From positions 186,001-250,000 of the forward strand of contig JBAZNI010000001.1 in assembly GCA_041649295.1 (NCBI GenBank): 64,000 nt of DNA. The letters are read 5' to 3'. The translations under genes were made by a program, and so were the position numbers. Source of the DNA: JACPLR01 sp041649295 (GTDB lineage: Archaea; Nanobdellota; Nanobdellia; Pacearchaeales; GW2011-AR1). A model generated the notes under the pieces. That model saw nothing but the letters and a program-made list of their open reading frames with translations. It was not told where the DNA came from and ran no database searches. This document shows positions 49,601 through 57,712 of this stretch, in pieces (the first letter of the stretch is position 1; each line of letters begins with the position of its first letter).

Positions 49601-50447
49601 TTGTATTTACTGCTCCTGTTGCATTAACCCACCATGTTATTGTTTCTGACTGTCCGTCACTTAAAGTTAAATTATAAGGGTTTGTAACATTTGTGTAAAA
49701 TGGCGTTGCACCAATTGTTTTAGATATTATATTTGAACCTCCTCCAGTTATATTAAATGTAATATCTACATTATCAAAATTTCTGCTAGAGTCGGTTGTT
49801 GTTCCACATGCCAAACAACTATAGTTATTAATCATCAAATCAGTGCTGCTTGCTCTGTCAATTATTGCAGCACGGAGATATTTTTTATTCCCAGAGGTAG
49901 TTAGATTAATAGTAAAATTCTCTGAATACCATGTATCGAGGAGCCTTCTGGCATTTACATAACCATCTCCAACCCTTGCAGCAGAACTATGAAATACTTG
50001 GGAATATACATCTTTCCATACCCCACTATCATTATAAAATGCTTTTAAATGAACTCCGTCAGCAAGACTATATGAACCTGAAGAACTGAAATACCATCGA
50101 ATATAAACAAGTGCAGTCCCATCTGCATTGGCAGTTATGTTTATGTAATCAATTTGGTCATTGCCAGTTTGCACAACTGCTAATCCGTCAGCGTACACAA
50201 CAGTTGTTCCATTTGCAGGATTTGGAGTAATACTGTTTTGTGTACCGCCATTTAAACTTATATTCATAGCACCACAATCAACATCAATGCATGAAACAAG
50301 TGCACTTATATTAAAAAAATGATTTTGAGAAACATCGCTATTTGCAGTTGGGTAAATCCATGATAAATCAATGGTTGCGGCATTTGCAAAGCTGATAAAG
50401 AATAATATAACAAAGATAAAAATTATTTTCCTATCCACCTTTAACAC
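46605..50447 (-). CDS. Large surface protein with signal peptide, membrane anchor and cytoplasmic domain
   Basis: About 1280 residues. Signal peptide (KIIFIFVILFFISFANA), then roughly 1000 extracellular residues, beta-rich, Asn/Thr/Ser-rich with many N-x-S/T sites. A glycine-rich linker (GGGGGGGGGSGG, about 985) leads to a cysteine-containing domain and one membrane helix (WKSLFIYLIVLIALILFGII). A 150-residue charged cytoplasmic tail follows, with helix-turn-helix-like features (DEAVKKIKKIVSYPEEEITKILNKFENLGL). Two copies of one domain share a 95-base identical stretch. Start: GTG 50447; GTG 50438 with a better-spaced GAGGTG is possible. Overlaps the RHH gene by 17 bases. Could signal across the membrane; inferred. 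Confidence 0.82.
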   Translation of the reverse strand: MLKVDRKIIFIFVILFFISFANAATIDLSWIYPTANSDVSQNHFFNISALVSCIDVDCGAMNISLNGGTQNSITPNPANGTTVVYADGLAVVQTGNDQIDYINITANADGTALVYIRWYFSSSGSYSLADGVHLKAFYNDSGVWKDVYSQVFHSSAARVGDGYVNARRLLDTWYSENFTINLTTSGNKKYLRAAIIDRASSTDLMINNYSCLACGTTTDSSRNFDNVDITFNITGGGSNIISKTIGATPFYTNVTNPYNLTLSDGQSETITWWVNATGAVNTNNSISIYANLTANESINNKTSSLNLSIKDVDAPLINITYPLNITYTYNVSSINYTYLDFNAGSCWYSSNNGLTNFSIVNAKTNFTNVTSIDGNNSWTVYCNDSSGNTIFQTVNFSKQIPQILLNMISPLWDINATHNDSFFVIANISCANGNCGAINVTLDPPAGDFAYCGANCSLCNQPGTVVTDSCDATSNADCGGNGADGYFFTNNIRVNGSFTPGGAITIVAELDSGYAGAYFVTGWQGNKLMNQFGCFDSTDDYCSGYTSLNFGDNRCNLTFGAGYNGSESASFGTDTTINVSALTTTPYHIRVTYSYAVECNSVTTGNGYSESDGDFCEESSYGENDGINITLTSSSSKGGAISMVEGTTPFYTNVTNPYNLTLSDGQSETITWWVNATGQPGNNYTFFVYANMTSDPSINNITAKWNVSIVNFSVDYTVPSVSLRYPNDSAGGDENMTFNYIVTDTNDITSCSLILDSETNRTTSTISKSITQSFSLINLVNKSYVWAVNCTDNYGNIGNSEVRNITIVKASKFSGYTTNLSLVDINNISNFIIEDSNYGRINFSQNVSLSSGADINNYINISFNRIEVNSTALPQLNKTVKLKLYNLTFTNPKILKDGVDCPSSICTKESYSGNTLTFNATGFSVYSAGETEEETATNNNGGGGGGGGGSGGASPSILCYTNWTCTKWSFCSANLTQTRFCYKENEECIVGLKPIELRMCPDILFDIKVDLAKETIMPWNDLKVIIDMKEINKSELVDVEVIYKISNEEGVVWEEKETKAIIDSNVYIKKLDNLELPAGTYLIQVVINYGKNQTASAFKPFKIIGWKSLFIYLIVLIALILFGIIAYNKYKERKDEDKIKEYIEKADVNEIIEKKKKFYEPTFRTPEESYKENLNKEQKIELLKEERDILTLASDLPKDEAVKKIKKIVSYPEEEITKILNKFENLGLITRIKTLKYGVEKEVYYHTLKVKKDMVNDDLKFRKKFGWDFRKVQEDKEPYY
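48414..49708. repeat. 95-base perfect direct repeat inside the surface-protein gene
   Basis: 48414-48508 and 49614-49708 are identical over 95 bases and exactly 1200 bases apart, so in frame. They encode TPFYTNVTNPYNLTLSDG and the following residues in both copies, while flanking codons have diverged. This suggests gene conversion between two homologous domains. Confidence 0.88.
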
Positions 50448-50580
50448 CTCTTTTTTTCAAATGCTCCCTTAACATTTTTTCAATAAGTTTAGAAGAATTT
50501 ACACACTCTTTTTCAGCATATTCTTTCCAGCTTTCAAGAATTTTCTCATCAATTGTTACACTAAGCACTTTTTTTGCCAT
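50431..50580 (-). CDS. Ribbon-helix-helix DNA-binding protein (49 residues)
   Basis: Short gene, ATG 50580 to TAG 50431. N-terminal strand KKVLSVTIDEKILESWKEY, then helices ending SKLIEKMLREHLKKRG, the pattern of RHH repressors. It overlaps the start of the large surface-protein gene by 17 bases, so the two are translated together. Two tandem AT-rich repeats immediately upstream look like its operator. Its control of the surface protein is likely but inferred. Confidence 0.78.
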   Translation of the reverse strand: MAKKVLSVTIDEKILESWKEYAEKECVNSSKLIEKMLREHLKKRGVKGG

Positions 50581-50616
50581 AATATTATTTATATTACTAA
50601 TATTATTTATATTATT
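50581..50616. promoter_or_regulatory. Tandem 18-base repeat upstream of the RHH gene
   Basis: Two copies (50581-50598, 50599-50616) agree in 17 of 18 positions (AATATTATTTATATTACT-type). They abut the RHH start codon and contain the promoter. RHH dimers usually bind such repeated half-sites. Confidence 0.65.
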
Positions 50617-50686
50617 TAGTTTAAAAACTTATCGGTTTTTGAGAGTGTTAAGTAAAGATTATAAACTACGAATACCATTACTCTGG

Positions 50687-51073
50687 ATGAAAAAACTGAA
50701 TAGATTTTTATTCTGGGCACCCAGAGTATTTCTTATTTTGTTTGCATTGTTCTTAGCGGTATTTTCTTTAGATGTTTTTGGAAACAATTACACTCTTTGG
50801 GAAACAGCTATTGCATTATTTATGCATAATATTCCATCAATTATTTTATTAGTTATTTTATTAATTTCTTGGAAGCATGATTTGGTGGGAAGCATTATCT
50901 TTATAATTCTCGGAGTTGCTTGCGTTGTAGGAGTAATAATTGCAATATTTAATCTTACTGAAGCAGATAGATTTAATCCGATATTAATAATTGGAAGTGT
51001 TGTATTCCTCTTGATAGGAATTTTATTTTTAGCAGGCTGGAAACAAGGTAAAAAGTTTAGAAAACATAAATAA
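50687..51073 (+). CDS. Four-helix membrane protein of unknown function
   Basis: 128 residues from ATG 50687, 28 bases after TATA-like TTATAAAC. Helices about 5-28 (FLFWAPRVFLILFALFLAVF), 44-62, 67-90, 98-118; basic tail (KQGKKFRKHK). A TTG start at 50639 would code through the promoter and is rejected. Small proteins of this shape are common and mostly uncharacterised. Convergent with the CorA-like gene. Confidence 0.72.
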   Translation: MKKLNRFLFWAPRVFLILFALFLAVFSLDVFGNNYTLWETAIALFMHNIPSIILLVILLISWKHDLVGSIIFIILGVACVVGVIIAIFNLTEADRFNPILIIGSVVFLLIGILFLAGWKQGKKFRKHK

Positions 51074-51074
51074 A

Positions 51075-51932
51075 TTAAGGCATTTTAAGGTTGAGGGATT
51101 TCCAGTAAAGATATCCAAACAAGATAGACAATCCTGTTGTGATGATAAGTATTATTACAAGGAGAGTTGTATAAGATTCAAAATAAGCAGTTGAGAGAGC
51201 GGGAATTCCAAATATAGCGCCTATTGTTCCAGGAACATTTACAACTATGCTGACAATTGTAAGAAGAGTCATTATAACTGTAAGCTTTTTCATTGTGTCA
51301 TTTAACTCTTGGTTTGAACGCATTTCTGATTTTGTTCTAAGAGAGGCAATTCTATAATTGTGGCTTCTGCATCTTTCAAGCCAATATCTTGTTTCAGTGT
51401 TGAATAATTCATAATCCAGCTCTAAAAGTGAAACATTAAAACACTCTATTTCTTCTTCTTTTAATTCTATAACTATCTGGAAAAGCCCTTCCATCCTGTC
51501 TGTTAGCTTTCTCAACTCTCTTCCTGTTTCTTCTATGCTCTCTAAAACTGGATTCATTTCAAGTTTATTCATTGACTCCCTTATTTTTAAAAATTCTCGG
51601 GAATACCTTTTAAGAACTGATTTAAGAAGAGTGAAAATTATAGTTGTGCTCTCTCCATTCTTCTTTGAAGTTAGCTTTTCGAATTTCTTCTCTATTTTCT
51701 GTATTTTTGACGGAAAATAAGCGAAAATTTCTTTTCCCGAAACAAAAATTAAATGCATGCTGTTTTCAGAATCATAGGATGGGAGGTTTATTATTGTAAA
51801 ATCACTTTGGCTGTCAATAAATGGGAGCTCTATGCTTAATATTTGGTTTAAATCTATGCCTTCTTTTATAGAAGTTATCTCTTTTTTTAAATCTTCAAGG
51901 TTTTCCAGTATCTTTATCACAAAATTATACAA
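51075..51932 (-). CDS. CorA-like transporter-fold protein lacking the GMN motif
   Basis: 285 residues. Layout of CorA magnesium channels: mixed N-terminal domain, long stalk helices (RYSREFLKIRESMNKLEMN, TGRELRKLTDRMEGLFQIV) and two C-terminal membrane helices. The conserved loop after the first helix reads VPGTIGAIFGIP; the GMN selectivity motif is replaced by GIP. Ion selectivity is therefore uncertain, and it may be a non-magnesium or regulatory member. Confidence 0.75.
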   Translation of the reverse strand: MYNFVIKILENLEDLKKEITSIKEGIDLNQILSIELPFIDSQSDFTIINLPSYDSENSMHLIFVSGKEIFAYFPSKIQKIEKKFEKLTSKKNGESTTIIFTLLKSVLKRYSREFLKIRESMNKLEMNPVLESIEETGRELRKLTDRMEGLFQIVIELKEEEIECFNVSLLELDYELFNTETRYWLERCRSHNYRIASLRTKSEMRSNQELNDTMKKLTVIMTLLTIVSIVVNVPGTIGAIFGIPALSTAYFESYTTLLVIILIITTGLSILFGYLYWKSLNLKMP

Positions 51933-51975
51933 TTTGCCTGTTTATAAAGTTTTTTCAGAAATTCATAAAGTTAAT

Positions 51976-53004
51976 TTATAGATTGCGAATAGAATATTCC
52001 TCTGCTCTTGCTGTTTCTTCTTTACTGGATAATTCAAAAAATTTATTAAAGTTTATGTATTTTGCTTTTTTAAGCGACTTTTTAATTAGCAAAACAACTC
52101 TTGAAGGATTGTGTTCATCTGCATATTCATAATCAGGCAGGAAGGAAAGCAATTCTTCTGAAAACTTTTTAATTTCATTCATTCTTGGCATATCTTGGGT
52201 AATATAAAATTTTTGGCTGTCTCCAACCCACATATAAGATTTCACTTCGATAAAATCAGCATTGGATAATTTAATCAGCTTTGCATATTTGCCAATGTCC
52301 GACATATTTTCATTTTTAATCAATGTCAATCTAATTGCTGTTCTGAATTTTTTCCTACTCATATTTTTAAGGCTTTTCATTAATCTTTCCCAATAATCAT
52401 CAAAAATTGGCCTGTCCAGTTCTTTTAATTTTTCTCGAGTCGGAGCATCTAAACTTATATACAACTGTGTTATATTTTTTATTTTCTTAATTTCATCTGG
52501 AAATTGCCCATTAGTAACAAGGAAGGTAGAAATTTTTTTCTTATGAAACATATTTAAAAGTTCGTTTAATTTTGGGTAAGTTATTGCCTCTCCTGTTAAA
52601 GAAAGTGCAACATGTTTCACATCTGCCATTTCTTTTAATAATTTTTTATCTGCTTTTTTATTTCCTTTAAATCCTTGAAGTAATTTAATATGCTGTTTAA
52701 TAGAATTTTCAATTATAAAATCAGGATTATCAATTTCCCCTTTCCATTCTTTGCTTATGGGAAGTTTTGAACTTCTCCAGCAAAACTTACATGCATTAGC
52801 GCAGTATAAAGAAGAGGTCATCTGCATGCACTGATGGCACTTTATCCCGTAAAACTTTTCTTTATAGCACTCTCCTTTTCCTGCTAATTTATTTCTTGTC
52901 CACCCGCATATTTTAACAGCACTATGATTTCCAACAACTCTATATTTCTGCTTTTCAAGAAGTTTTTTTTGTGCTTTTGTTATTTGATATAGTGGGGATT
53001 TCAT
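51976..53004 (-). CDS. taw1: tRNA 4-demethylwyosine synthase (radical SAM)
   Basis: Builds the wyosine ring on guanosine 37 of tRNA-Phe. 342 residues. Radical-SAM cluster motif CANACKFC (C68, C72, C75), and the extra cysteines C33, C46, C56 and C59 ahead of it that in Taw1 bind a second cluster. Other family segments: LSLTGEAITYPKL, YISLDAPTREKLK, FIEVKSYMWVG. Archaeal marker. Divergent from the gene at 53047. Confidence 0.95.
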   Translation of the reverse strand: MKSPLYQITKAQKKLLEKQKYRVVGNHSAVKICGWTRNKLAGKGECYKEKFYGIKCHQCMQMTSSLYCANACKFCWRSSKLPISKEWKGEIDNPDFIIENSIKQHIKLLQGFKGNKKADKKLLKEMADVKHVALSLTGEAITYPKLNELLNMFHKKKISTFLVTNGQFPDEIKKIKNITQLYISLDAPTREKLKELDRPIFDDYWERLMKSLKNMSRKKFRTAIRLTLIKNENMSDIGKYAKLIKLSNADFIEVKSYMWVGDSQKFYITQDMPRMNEIKKFSEELLSFLPDYEYADEHNPSRVVLLIKKSLKKAKYINFNKFFELSSKEETARAEEYSIRNL

Positions 53005-53046
53005 AAAAATAGAAAGATAGATATATTTTAAATTCTTTGATTAAAC

Positions 53047-53325
53047 ATGAAAAAACGCAAGGCTATATTTTTAGTAAACTTAACTGATGAAGAAAGAGCA
53101 ATTTTATCAAAAATTGTTGATTCTTATAATCCTAGTCATAATCCTGTTGTTAATTCAGAGGGTTTTAGTGGTTTTAGATATGAAGATATTGAAAGAAGAG
53201 TTTTGTCTAATCTCCATACTGATAAGCAAACAGTTAATTTTGCTATTGAATTAATGGTAGAAAGCAGTTTATTACAAAAAACTAAAAGTGGCAGATATTA
53301 TCTTAATAGAAGATATACGGGTTAA
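53047..53325 (+). CDS. Small protein (92 residues), possibly winged-helix-like
   Basis: Not recognised. Basic start (KKRKAIFLVNLTDEERAILSK), then a helical middle and a closing LLQKTKSGRYYLNRRY that looks like the wing of a winged-helix fold. Own TATA (ATATTTTAAATT, about 53018-53029), 18-29 bases before ATG. Function open. Confidence 0.62.
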   Translation: MKKRKAIFLVNLTDEERAILSKIVDSYNPSHNPVVNSEGFSGFRYEDIERRVLSNLHTDKQTVNFAIELMVESSLLQKTKSGRYYLNRRYTG

Positions 53326-53367
53326 TCTTAACCAAAAACAATAAATATCGCAGAAACATACAATTAT

Positions 53368-53874
53368 ATGCCTGCAAAAACAAAAGTGGCAGATAAAGAA
53401 ATGAAAGAAGAGGAAAACAAAGAATTTGAAGAGGGAGATTTAGAAGAAACTATTGATGAGATTAGTGAAGAAAATGAGCTCGAAAGTTTTTCTGAATTTA
53501 TGGTTTCTTCAAAGCATGTCTCACCTGTTTTACATTCTGACGAAACTATTGGAAACTTAGAAGAAGATTTGGGCAGTAGCGAGGGAAGTAAGAAAAGCGA
53601 AGAAGAACCAGAGAGAAGTATAAATTATATTCCAACAGCTGGTGAAGAGCAAGAAGCAAATTATAAAGTTGTTTCAGAAAGAATGGGAATTGTAAAAGGA
53701 TTTGGAGTGCATAAAAAAGGAATTGGCTTTCATAACCCTGAACTAGATTTAGGAGAAGCAGGCAGAAAATATACTTCACCTAATGAAGATTATTCAGAAG
53801 TAAGAGATGCTGAAAGCGGAGAAGACAGATTCAAAAGAAGAACTCCGTGGCACAGAGATGAAGAAGAAGCATAA
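53368..53874 (+). CDS. Acidic, largely disordered protein
   Basis: 168 residues, very rich in Glu, Asp and Ser in the first 95 (KEMKEEENKEFEEGDLEET). It then turns to more mixed composition (YKVVSERMGIVKGFGVHKKG) and a charged tail (RRTPWHRDEEEA). No hydrophobic segment. Probably intrinsically disordered; no family recognised. Confidence 0.65.
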   Translation: MPAKTKVADKEMKEEENKEFEEGDLEETIDEISEENELESFSEFMVSSKHVSPVLHSDETIGNLEEDLGSSEGSKKSEEEPERSINYIPTAGEEQEANYKVVSERMGIVKGFGVHKKGIGFHNPELDLGEAGRKYTSPNEDYSEVRDAESGEDRFKRRTPWHRDEEEA

Positions 53875-53952
53875 TTTTAAATGTTTGTCGTAAATTCAAG
53901 GTAATATTTTGAGGTTTTTGAAACGAATGAAATTTTGGAGCACTTAACTAAC

Positions 53953-54954
53953 TCAAAACAAATCCTTAGGAAAGTAGATGTACTTATATTCTTCATAAGC
54001 AATTAAAGTCTCATAATGGTTAATCTGTTTAGGAAATAAGCTTCTTAGCTTCATAACAGTATCTTGTAGTTCTTCTATATTTTTTACAAGCAAATAAATC
54101 AAAACATTATACCTTCCTATTGTCTTAACTGCCCATAAAGTGTTTTTATCTGCAGATAAGAAGTCTCTTAATATTTTTTCTTTTTCTTCATCCAATCCAC
54201 TAATATTCAAGAGAAGAGTATGCAAGTTATAATCCAAAGAAGTATAATTTATTACTGGAATGAACTTTATGATAACTCCAGAACCTATCATATTTTTAAT
54301 TCGGTAATTTACAGCATCAGCAGACAATCTTACTTTACTTGCTATTTTATACAATGGCAAAAGGGCATCTTCACTTATAACCTTCAAAATTTCAATGTCC
54401 TTATTATCTGTTTTTTGGTTTGGCTTTTTCTTAAAGTTTTTTTGCAGTTTATATTCAGAAAAGTTTGGGGGAAATGTTTCTGCAGCAAAAGTCTTTGATA
54501 TGGTTAATAATTCGTAATCCTGTAATGAGCCTGCACAATCAGTAATAATCTCTGTCAAAGCTTTATCAAGATCGTCTATATCTTTTGTAACAAATGCTAT
54601 TTCAAAATCATAATTTCCACTAAACTTGATTAATGCTCTTACAAATGGATATTTAATTAGTTTATTCAGTATTTTTTGTTCTATTTCTTTAGTTGGATTA
54701 TTTAATTTAATGAATAAATGATTTGCTTTGTATCCAAATTTAGACATATCAACCATTGTTCTATACCCCTGAATTACGCCGCCTTTTTCGTAATTTTTAA
54801 TTCTATAATTAACAGCGTCTCTTGATAATCCAACTCTTTTGGATAATTGTGTTAAAGGAATTCTTGAATTAGCTGAATAAAGAGAAAGAATCTTTTTATC
54901 TTTAACATCTAATTTAGCTTTAATAGTTTTAGGATTTTTCTGTAAGTATCTCAT
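53953..54954 (-). CDS. Tandem Lrp/AsnC-family regulator (two fused copies)
   Basis: 333 residues made of two Lrp units in a row: HTH at 15-60 (SRIPLTQLSKRVGLSRDAVN) with a RAM-like ligand domain to about 155, then a second HTH (ALLPLYKIASKVRLSADAVN) and a second ligand domain to the end. Both HTHs share the phrase DAVNYRIKN. Such duplications occur in DPANN archaea. Ligand and targets unknown; divergent from the HD/radical SAM operon, which it might control. Confidence 0.87.
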   Translation of the reverse strand: MRYLQKNPKTIKAKLDVKDKKILSLYSANSRIPLTQLSKRVGLSRDAVNYRIKNYEKGGVIQGYRTMVDMSKFGYKANHLFIKLNNPTKEIEQKILNKLIKYPFVRALIKFSGNYDFEIAFVTKDIDDLDKALTEIITDCAGSLQDYELLTISKTFAAETFPPNFSEYKLQKNFKKKPNQKTDNKDIEILKVISEDALLPLYKIASKVRLSADAVNYRIKNMIGSGVIIKFIPVINYTSLDYNLHTLLLNISGLDEEKEKILRDFLSADKNTLWAVKTIGRYNVLIYLLVKNIEELQDTVMKLRSLFPKQINHYETLIAYEEYKYIYFPKDLF

Positions 54955-55066
54955 ATTTATGATTAAACTAAGATATTATATAAATCTTTCGGTAAATCAT
55001 CAATTTTAGATGAAATCTTTCTTATATTTCGTAATCTTATCTATATTGTCTCGGAAGGGACAGGAA

Positions 55067-55657
55067 ATGAAAATGGAAAAGGAAGAATATCAAAAGAAGA
55101 TTGAAACTATCACTTGCGTAGCTGGAGAATTAATGCCAAAACTCCCATATCACAACTTTGGACATGCCATAGATGTGTATTCAGCAGCAAATACTCTTGC
55201 ATTACTTAGTAATGTTGATTATGAAGAAAGATTTCTACTAAGAACTTCTGCCTTGCTTCACGATATAATTGTAGTTCCTGGAAGAAAAGATAATGAGGAA
55301 AGAAGTGCAGAATTTGTAAGTCAATATCTGCCAAAAATAGGTTATTCAACTGAACAAGCCAAAAGGGTAGGAAAAATAATTCTCGCAACAAAAATGCCCC
55401 AGAATCCAAACGGATTTTTAGAACAAGTATTATGTGACGCAGACCTTGACAATCTCGGCAGACCTGATTTCTTTGAGTTAGGAGAAAAAGTTAGAGCAGA
55501 GTTTGGATTTTCAGGCAATGAAAGATGGTATCAACAGCAAATACAGTTTCTAAGAAGTCACCAATATCATACTGAAGTAGCAAGACAATTAAGAGACACT
55601 GGGAAAGCAGCGAACATCCAGAAATTAGAAATGATGTTGCAGGAGTTAAAATGTTAG
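55067..55657 (+). CDS. HD-domain phosphohydrolase
   Basis: 196 residues. Metal-binding motifs YHNFGHAIDV (H28, H32) and LLHDIIV (HD 64-65), and a downstream Asp pair in CDADLDNLG. The pattern YHN-x-x-HA-x-DV resembles predicted metal-dependent phosphohydrolases of the cyclic-nucleotide phosphodiesterase type. Start at ATG 55067 with GGGACAGGA upstream; ATG 55010, about 30 bases after a TATA box, would add 19 hydrophobic residues and remains possible. First gene of a four-gene operon; overlaps the next start by 7 bases. Confidence 0.82.
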   Translation: MKMEKEEYQKKIETITCVAGELMPKLPYHNFGHAIDVYSAANTLALLSNVDYEERFLLRTSALLHDIIVVPGRKDNEERSAEFVSQYLPKIGYSTEQAKRVGKIILATKMPQNPNGFLEQVLCDADLDNLGRPDFFELGEKVRAEFGFSGNERWYQQQIQFLRSHQYHTEVARQLRDTGKAANIQKLEMMLQELKC

Positions 55658-56715
55658 TTGCTGGATGGTCTTTAACTAAAGCATGCAATCTTAATTGTAT
55701 TCATTGCTATAATGCATCTGGAAAAAGAGACCCTAATGAATTAACTTTAGAAGAATGTTTCGGGATAGTTGATAAACTAAAAGATTCAGGAGTTGTCGCT
55801 ATTAATTTCGGTGGTGGAGAATGTGCTCTAAGACCGGATTTTATTGATTTATGCAGATATATAAAAAATAAAGAGATAGCTATTTCTTATACAACAAATG
55901 GGACAACTTTCAACAGAATAAAAGACCATTTAGACTTATTCCATGACATAGGAGTAAGCATTGATTTTGCAGATGCGGAAAAACATGATTGGTTTAGAGG
56001 AAGAGAAGGAACTTTTGAACAAGCAGTAAGAGCTTTAGAAGTTCTGGTAGAAAAGGGAGTTAATAATGAAATTGTAACTTGCTTAACTAAACTTAATTGT
56101 TCTGAAAAAGAACTACAAAAATTATATGATTTATCACAGAAGTTAAGAGTTGACTCCTGGAGGCTTAATAGGTTTAGGGCAAATGGTAGAGGAATAGATA
56201 ACAAGCAGGGTTTGGCTTTATCGCAAGAAGAGCTGAAAAATGCATATACTTATCTAAGCCATTTTAACAGAGAGGGTATTTTAACACCCGAACCAATTTT
56301 CAGGGCAGCATTTGGTGGTAATTATTATTTTCCTGGAGACCCCTCTGGTTTTACAGCTTTTAGAATACAACCAAATGGGGAAGTTTCTCCAAGTGTTTTT
56401 CTAAGTGAATCTGGTGGAAACATAAAATATCAATCAATCGAAGAAATCATGAACTCTGATATTTTTAAGGGGATAAGAGATAGGACCCCACAAGGGAAAT
56501 GCAAACAATGTTCAGCATATTCTCATTGCAAGGGCGGAGATGCAGGAGCTTCATATCTAGAAAACGGGCACTTCAATGGTCCAGACCCTTTATGTTGGCT
56601 TGATCCTAAAGAAAAAAAACCAAGAGTAGAAAAAAAATTAGAAAATAACTGGAATGTGCACGAATTGTATCTTTGCACTTTGTATATTCCAATCGGAGAG
56701 AAAAATGGAAAATAG
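55651..56715 (+). CDS. Radical SAM/SPASM enzyme 1
   Basis: 354 residues. Radical-SAM cluster CNLNCIHC (C12, C16, C19), INFGGGECALRPDF (SAM-binding glycine motif), and a C-terminal cysteine region GKCKQCSAYSHCKGG followed by PDPLCW that should hold one or two auxiliary clusters (SPASM type). Family members modify peptides or build cofactors. No precursor peptide gene is visible nearby. Overlaps the HD gene by 7 bases and the next radical SAM gene by 11 bases. Confidence 0.87.
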   Translation: MLVAGWSLTKACNLNCIHCYNASGKRDPNELTLEECFGIVDKLKDSGVVAINFGGGECALRPDFIDLCRYIKNKEIAISYTTNGTTFNRIKDHLDLFHDIGVSIDFADAEKHDWFRGREGTFEQAVRALEVLVEKGVNNEIVTCLTKLNCSEKELQKLYDLSQKLRVDSWRLNRFRANGRGIDNKQGLALSQEELKNAYTYLSHFNREGILTPEPIFRAAFGGNYYFPGDPSGFTAFRIQPNGEVSPSVFLSESGGNIKYQSIEEIMNSDIFKGIRDRTPQGKCKQCSAYSHCKGGDAGASYLENGHFNGPDPLCWLDPKEKKPRVEKKLENNWNVHELYLCTLYIPIGEKNGK

Positions 56716-57712
56716 AAAATTGCCAAAACTAGACTTAAATATTACAAATAGGTGTAACTTTAGATGCACTCATTGTGCTTTTGATTCTGGAATTTTAGAT
56801 TTACCAGAATTAACTTTAAGCGAATTAGAAAGAATATTGAGAGAAACAAAAGAGATTGGTGGACAAAAATTTGACATTACTGGCGGAGAACCATTAGTAA
56901 GAGAAGACGTAGAAGAGATAATAACAATTGGTAAGAGATTAGGTTATAAAATTGAATTAGTAACTAATGGCTCACTGCTTACAGAAGGGAAACTAAGAAA
57001 ATTTAAGCAACTAGGGTTGGATGGAATTGCAATTAGTTTAGATGGATCAACTCCTGAAGTTTATAATAGAATAAGAAGAAGAGATGAAAAAACTTTCTAT
57101 AAAGTAGTAGAAAATATTAGAGCGTCAAAGAAAACAGGTTTTTATACAAAAATAAATACAACTGTTTTTGCTTGCAATTTAGAAGACATTCCAAATATAA
57201 CTGAATTAGCATTAAGCTTAGGTGCTGACGAACTTGGCTTATATTATTTTACACCAATAGGAAGAGGAAACAGAAGTAAAGAATTGGCTGTAGAACCAGT
57301 ACAATGGCTAGAGTTTATTAGGGCAAACTTAAGACAATATCAGGACAGAGGAATGAGAATTTCTTTAGAGTTCCCACTAATTGAAAGAGAGCACTGGAAT
57401 CCTAATCTTGGATGTATAGCTAATAAAGAAAAAAGTCATTTGCAAGTCTTGCCAGATGGAAATGTTTATCCATGTGCTATCTTAGCTTCTTACGGCAAAC
57501 CAATTGCAAACCTTAAGACTACCTCTGTTAAAGATGTTTGGAATAATGCTAAATTATGGGAAGATTATTGGGCAAACTTATCAAATTTATTTGAAAGCTA
57601 CAATGGAAGTTGTGTTGATTTTAAACAAGCATTTGACATGAGAGAATATGGCTCTGAAAAATATTGTTTTGTTTGTCCTCTTAGAAAATTTGAATTAGGA
57701 GAAGTAAAATGA
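56705..57712 (+). CDS. Radical SAM/SPASM enzyme 2
   Basis: 335 residues from ATG 56705, overlapping the previous stop by 11 bases. Cluster motif CNFRCTHC (C17, C21, C24), DITGGEPLVREDV, GIAISLDGSTPEVYNRIR. The C-terminal SPASM-like region has cysteines in LGCIANKEK, GNVYPCAIL and YCFVCPLRK. Resembles PqqE/AlbA-like maturases in layout. Two different SPASM enzymes in one operon suggest consecutive steps on one substrate. Ends 4 bases into the kinase gene. Confidence 0.88.
   Translation: MENRKLPKLDLNITNRCNFRCTHCAFDSGILDLPELTLSELERILRETKEIGGQKFDITGGEPLVREDVEEIITIGKRLGYKIELVTNGSLLTEGKLRKFKQLGLDGIAISLDGSTPEVYNRIRRRDEKTFYKVVENIRASKKTGFYTKINTTVFACNLEDIPNITELALSLGADELGLYYFTPIGRGNRSKELAVEPVQWLEFIRANLRQYQDRGMRISLEFPLIEREHWNPNLGCIANKEKSHLQVLPDGNVYPCAILASYGKPIANLKTTSVKDVWNNAKLWEDYWANLSNLFESYNGSCVDFKQAFDMREYGSEKYCFVCPLRKFELGEVK

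Noticed and set aside
56705..57712. Viperin-like antiviral radical SAM enzyme next to a nucleotide kinase
   Set aside because: The cluster motif and the C-terminal SPASM cysteines fit peptide or cofactor maturases, not viperin. Only the kinase neighbour suggested viperin.
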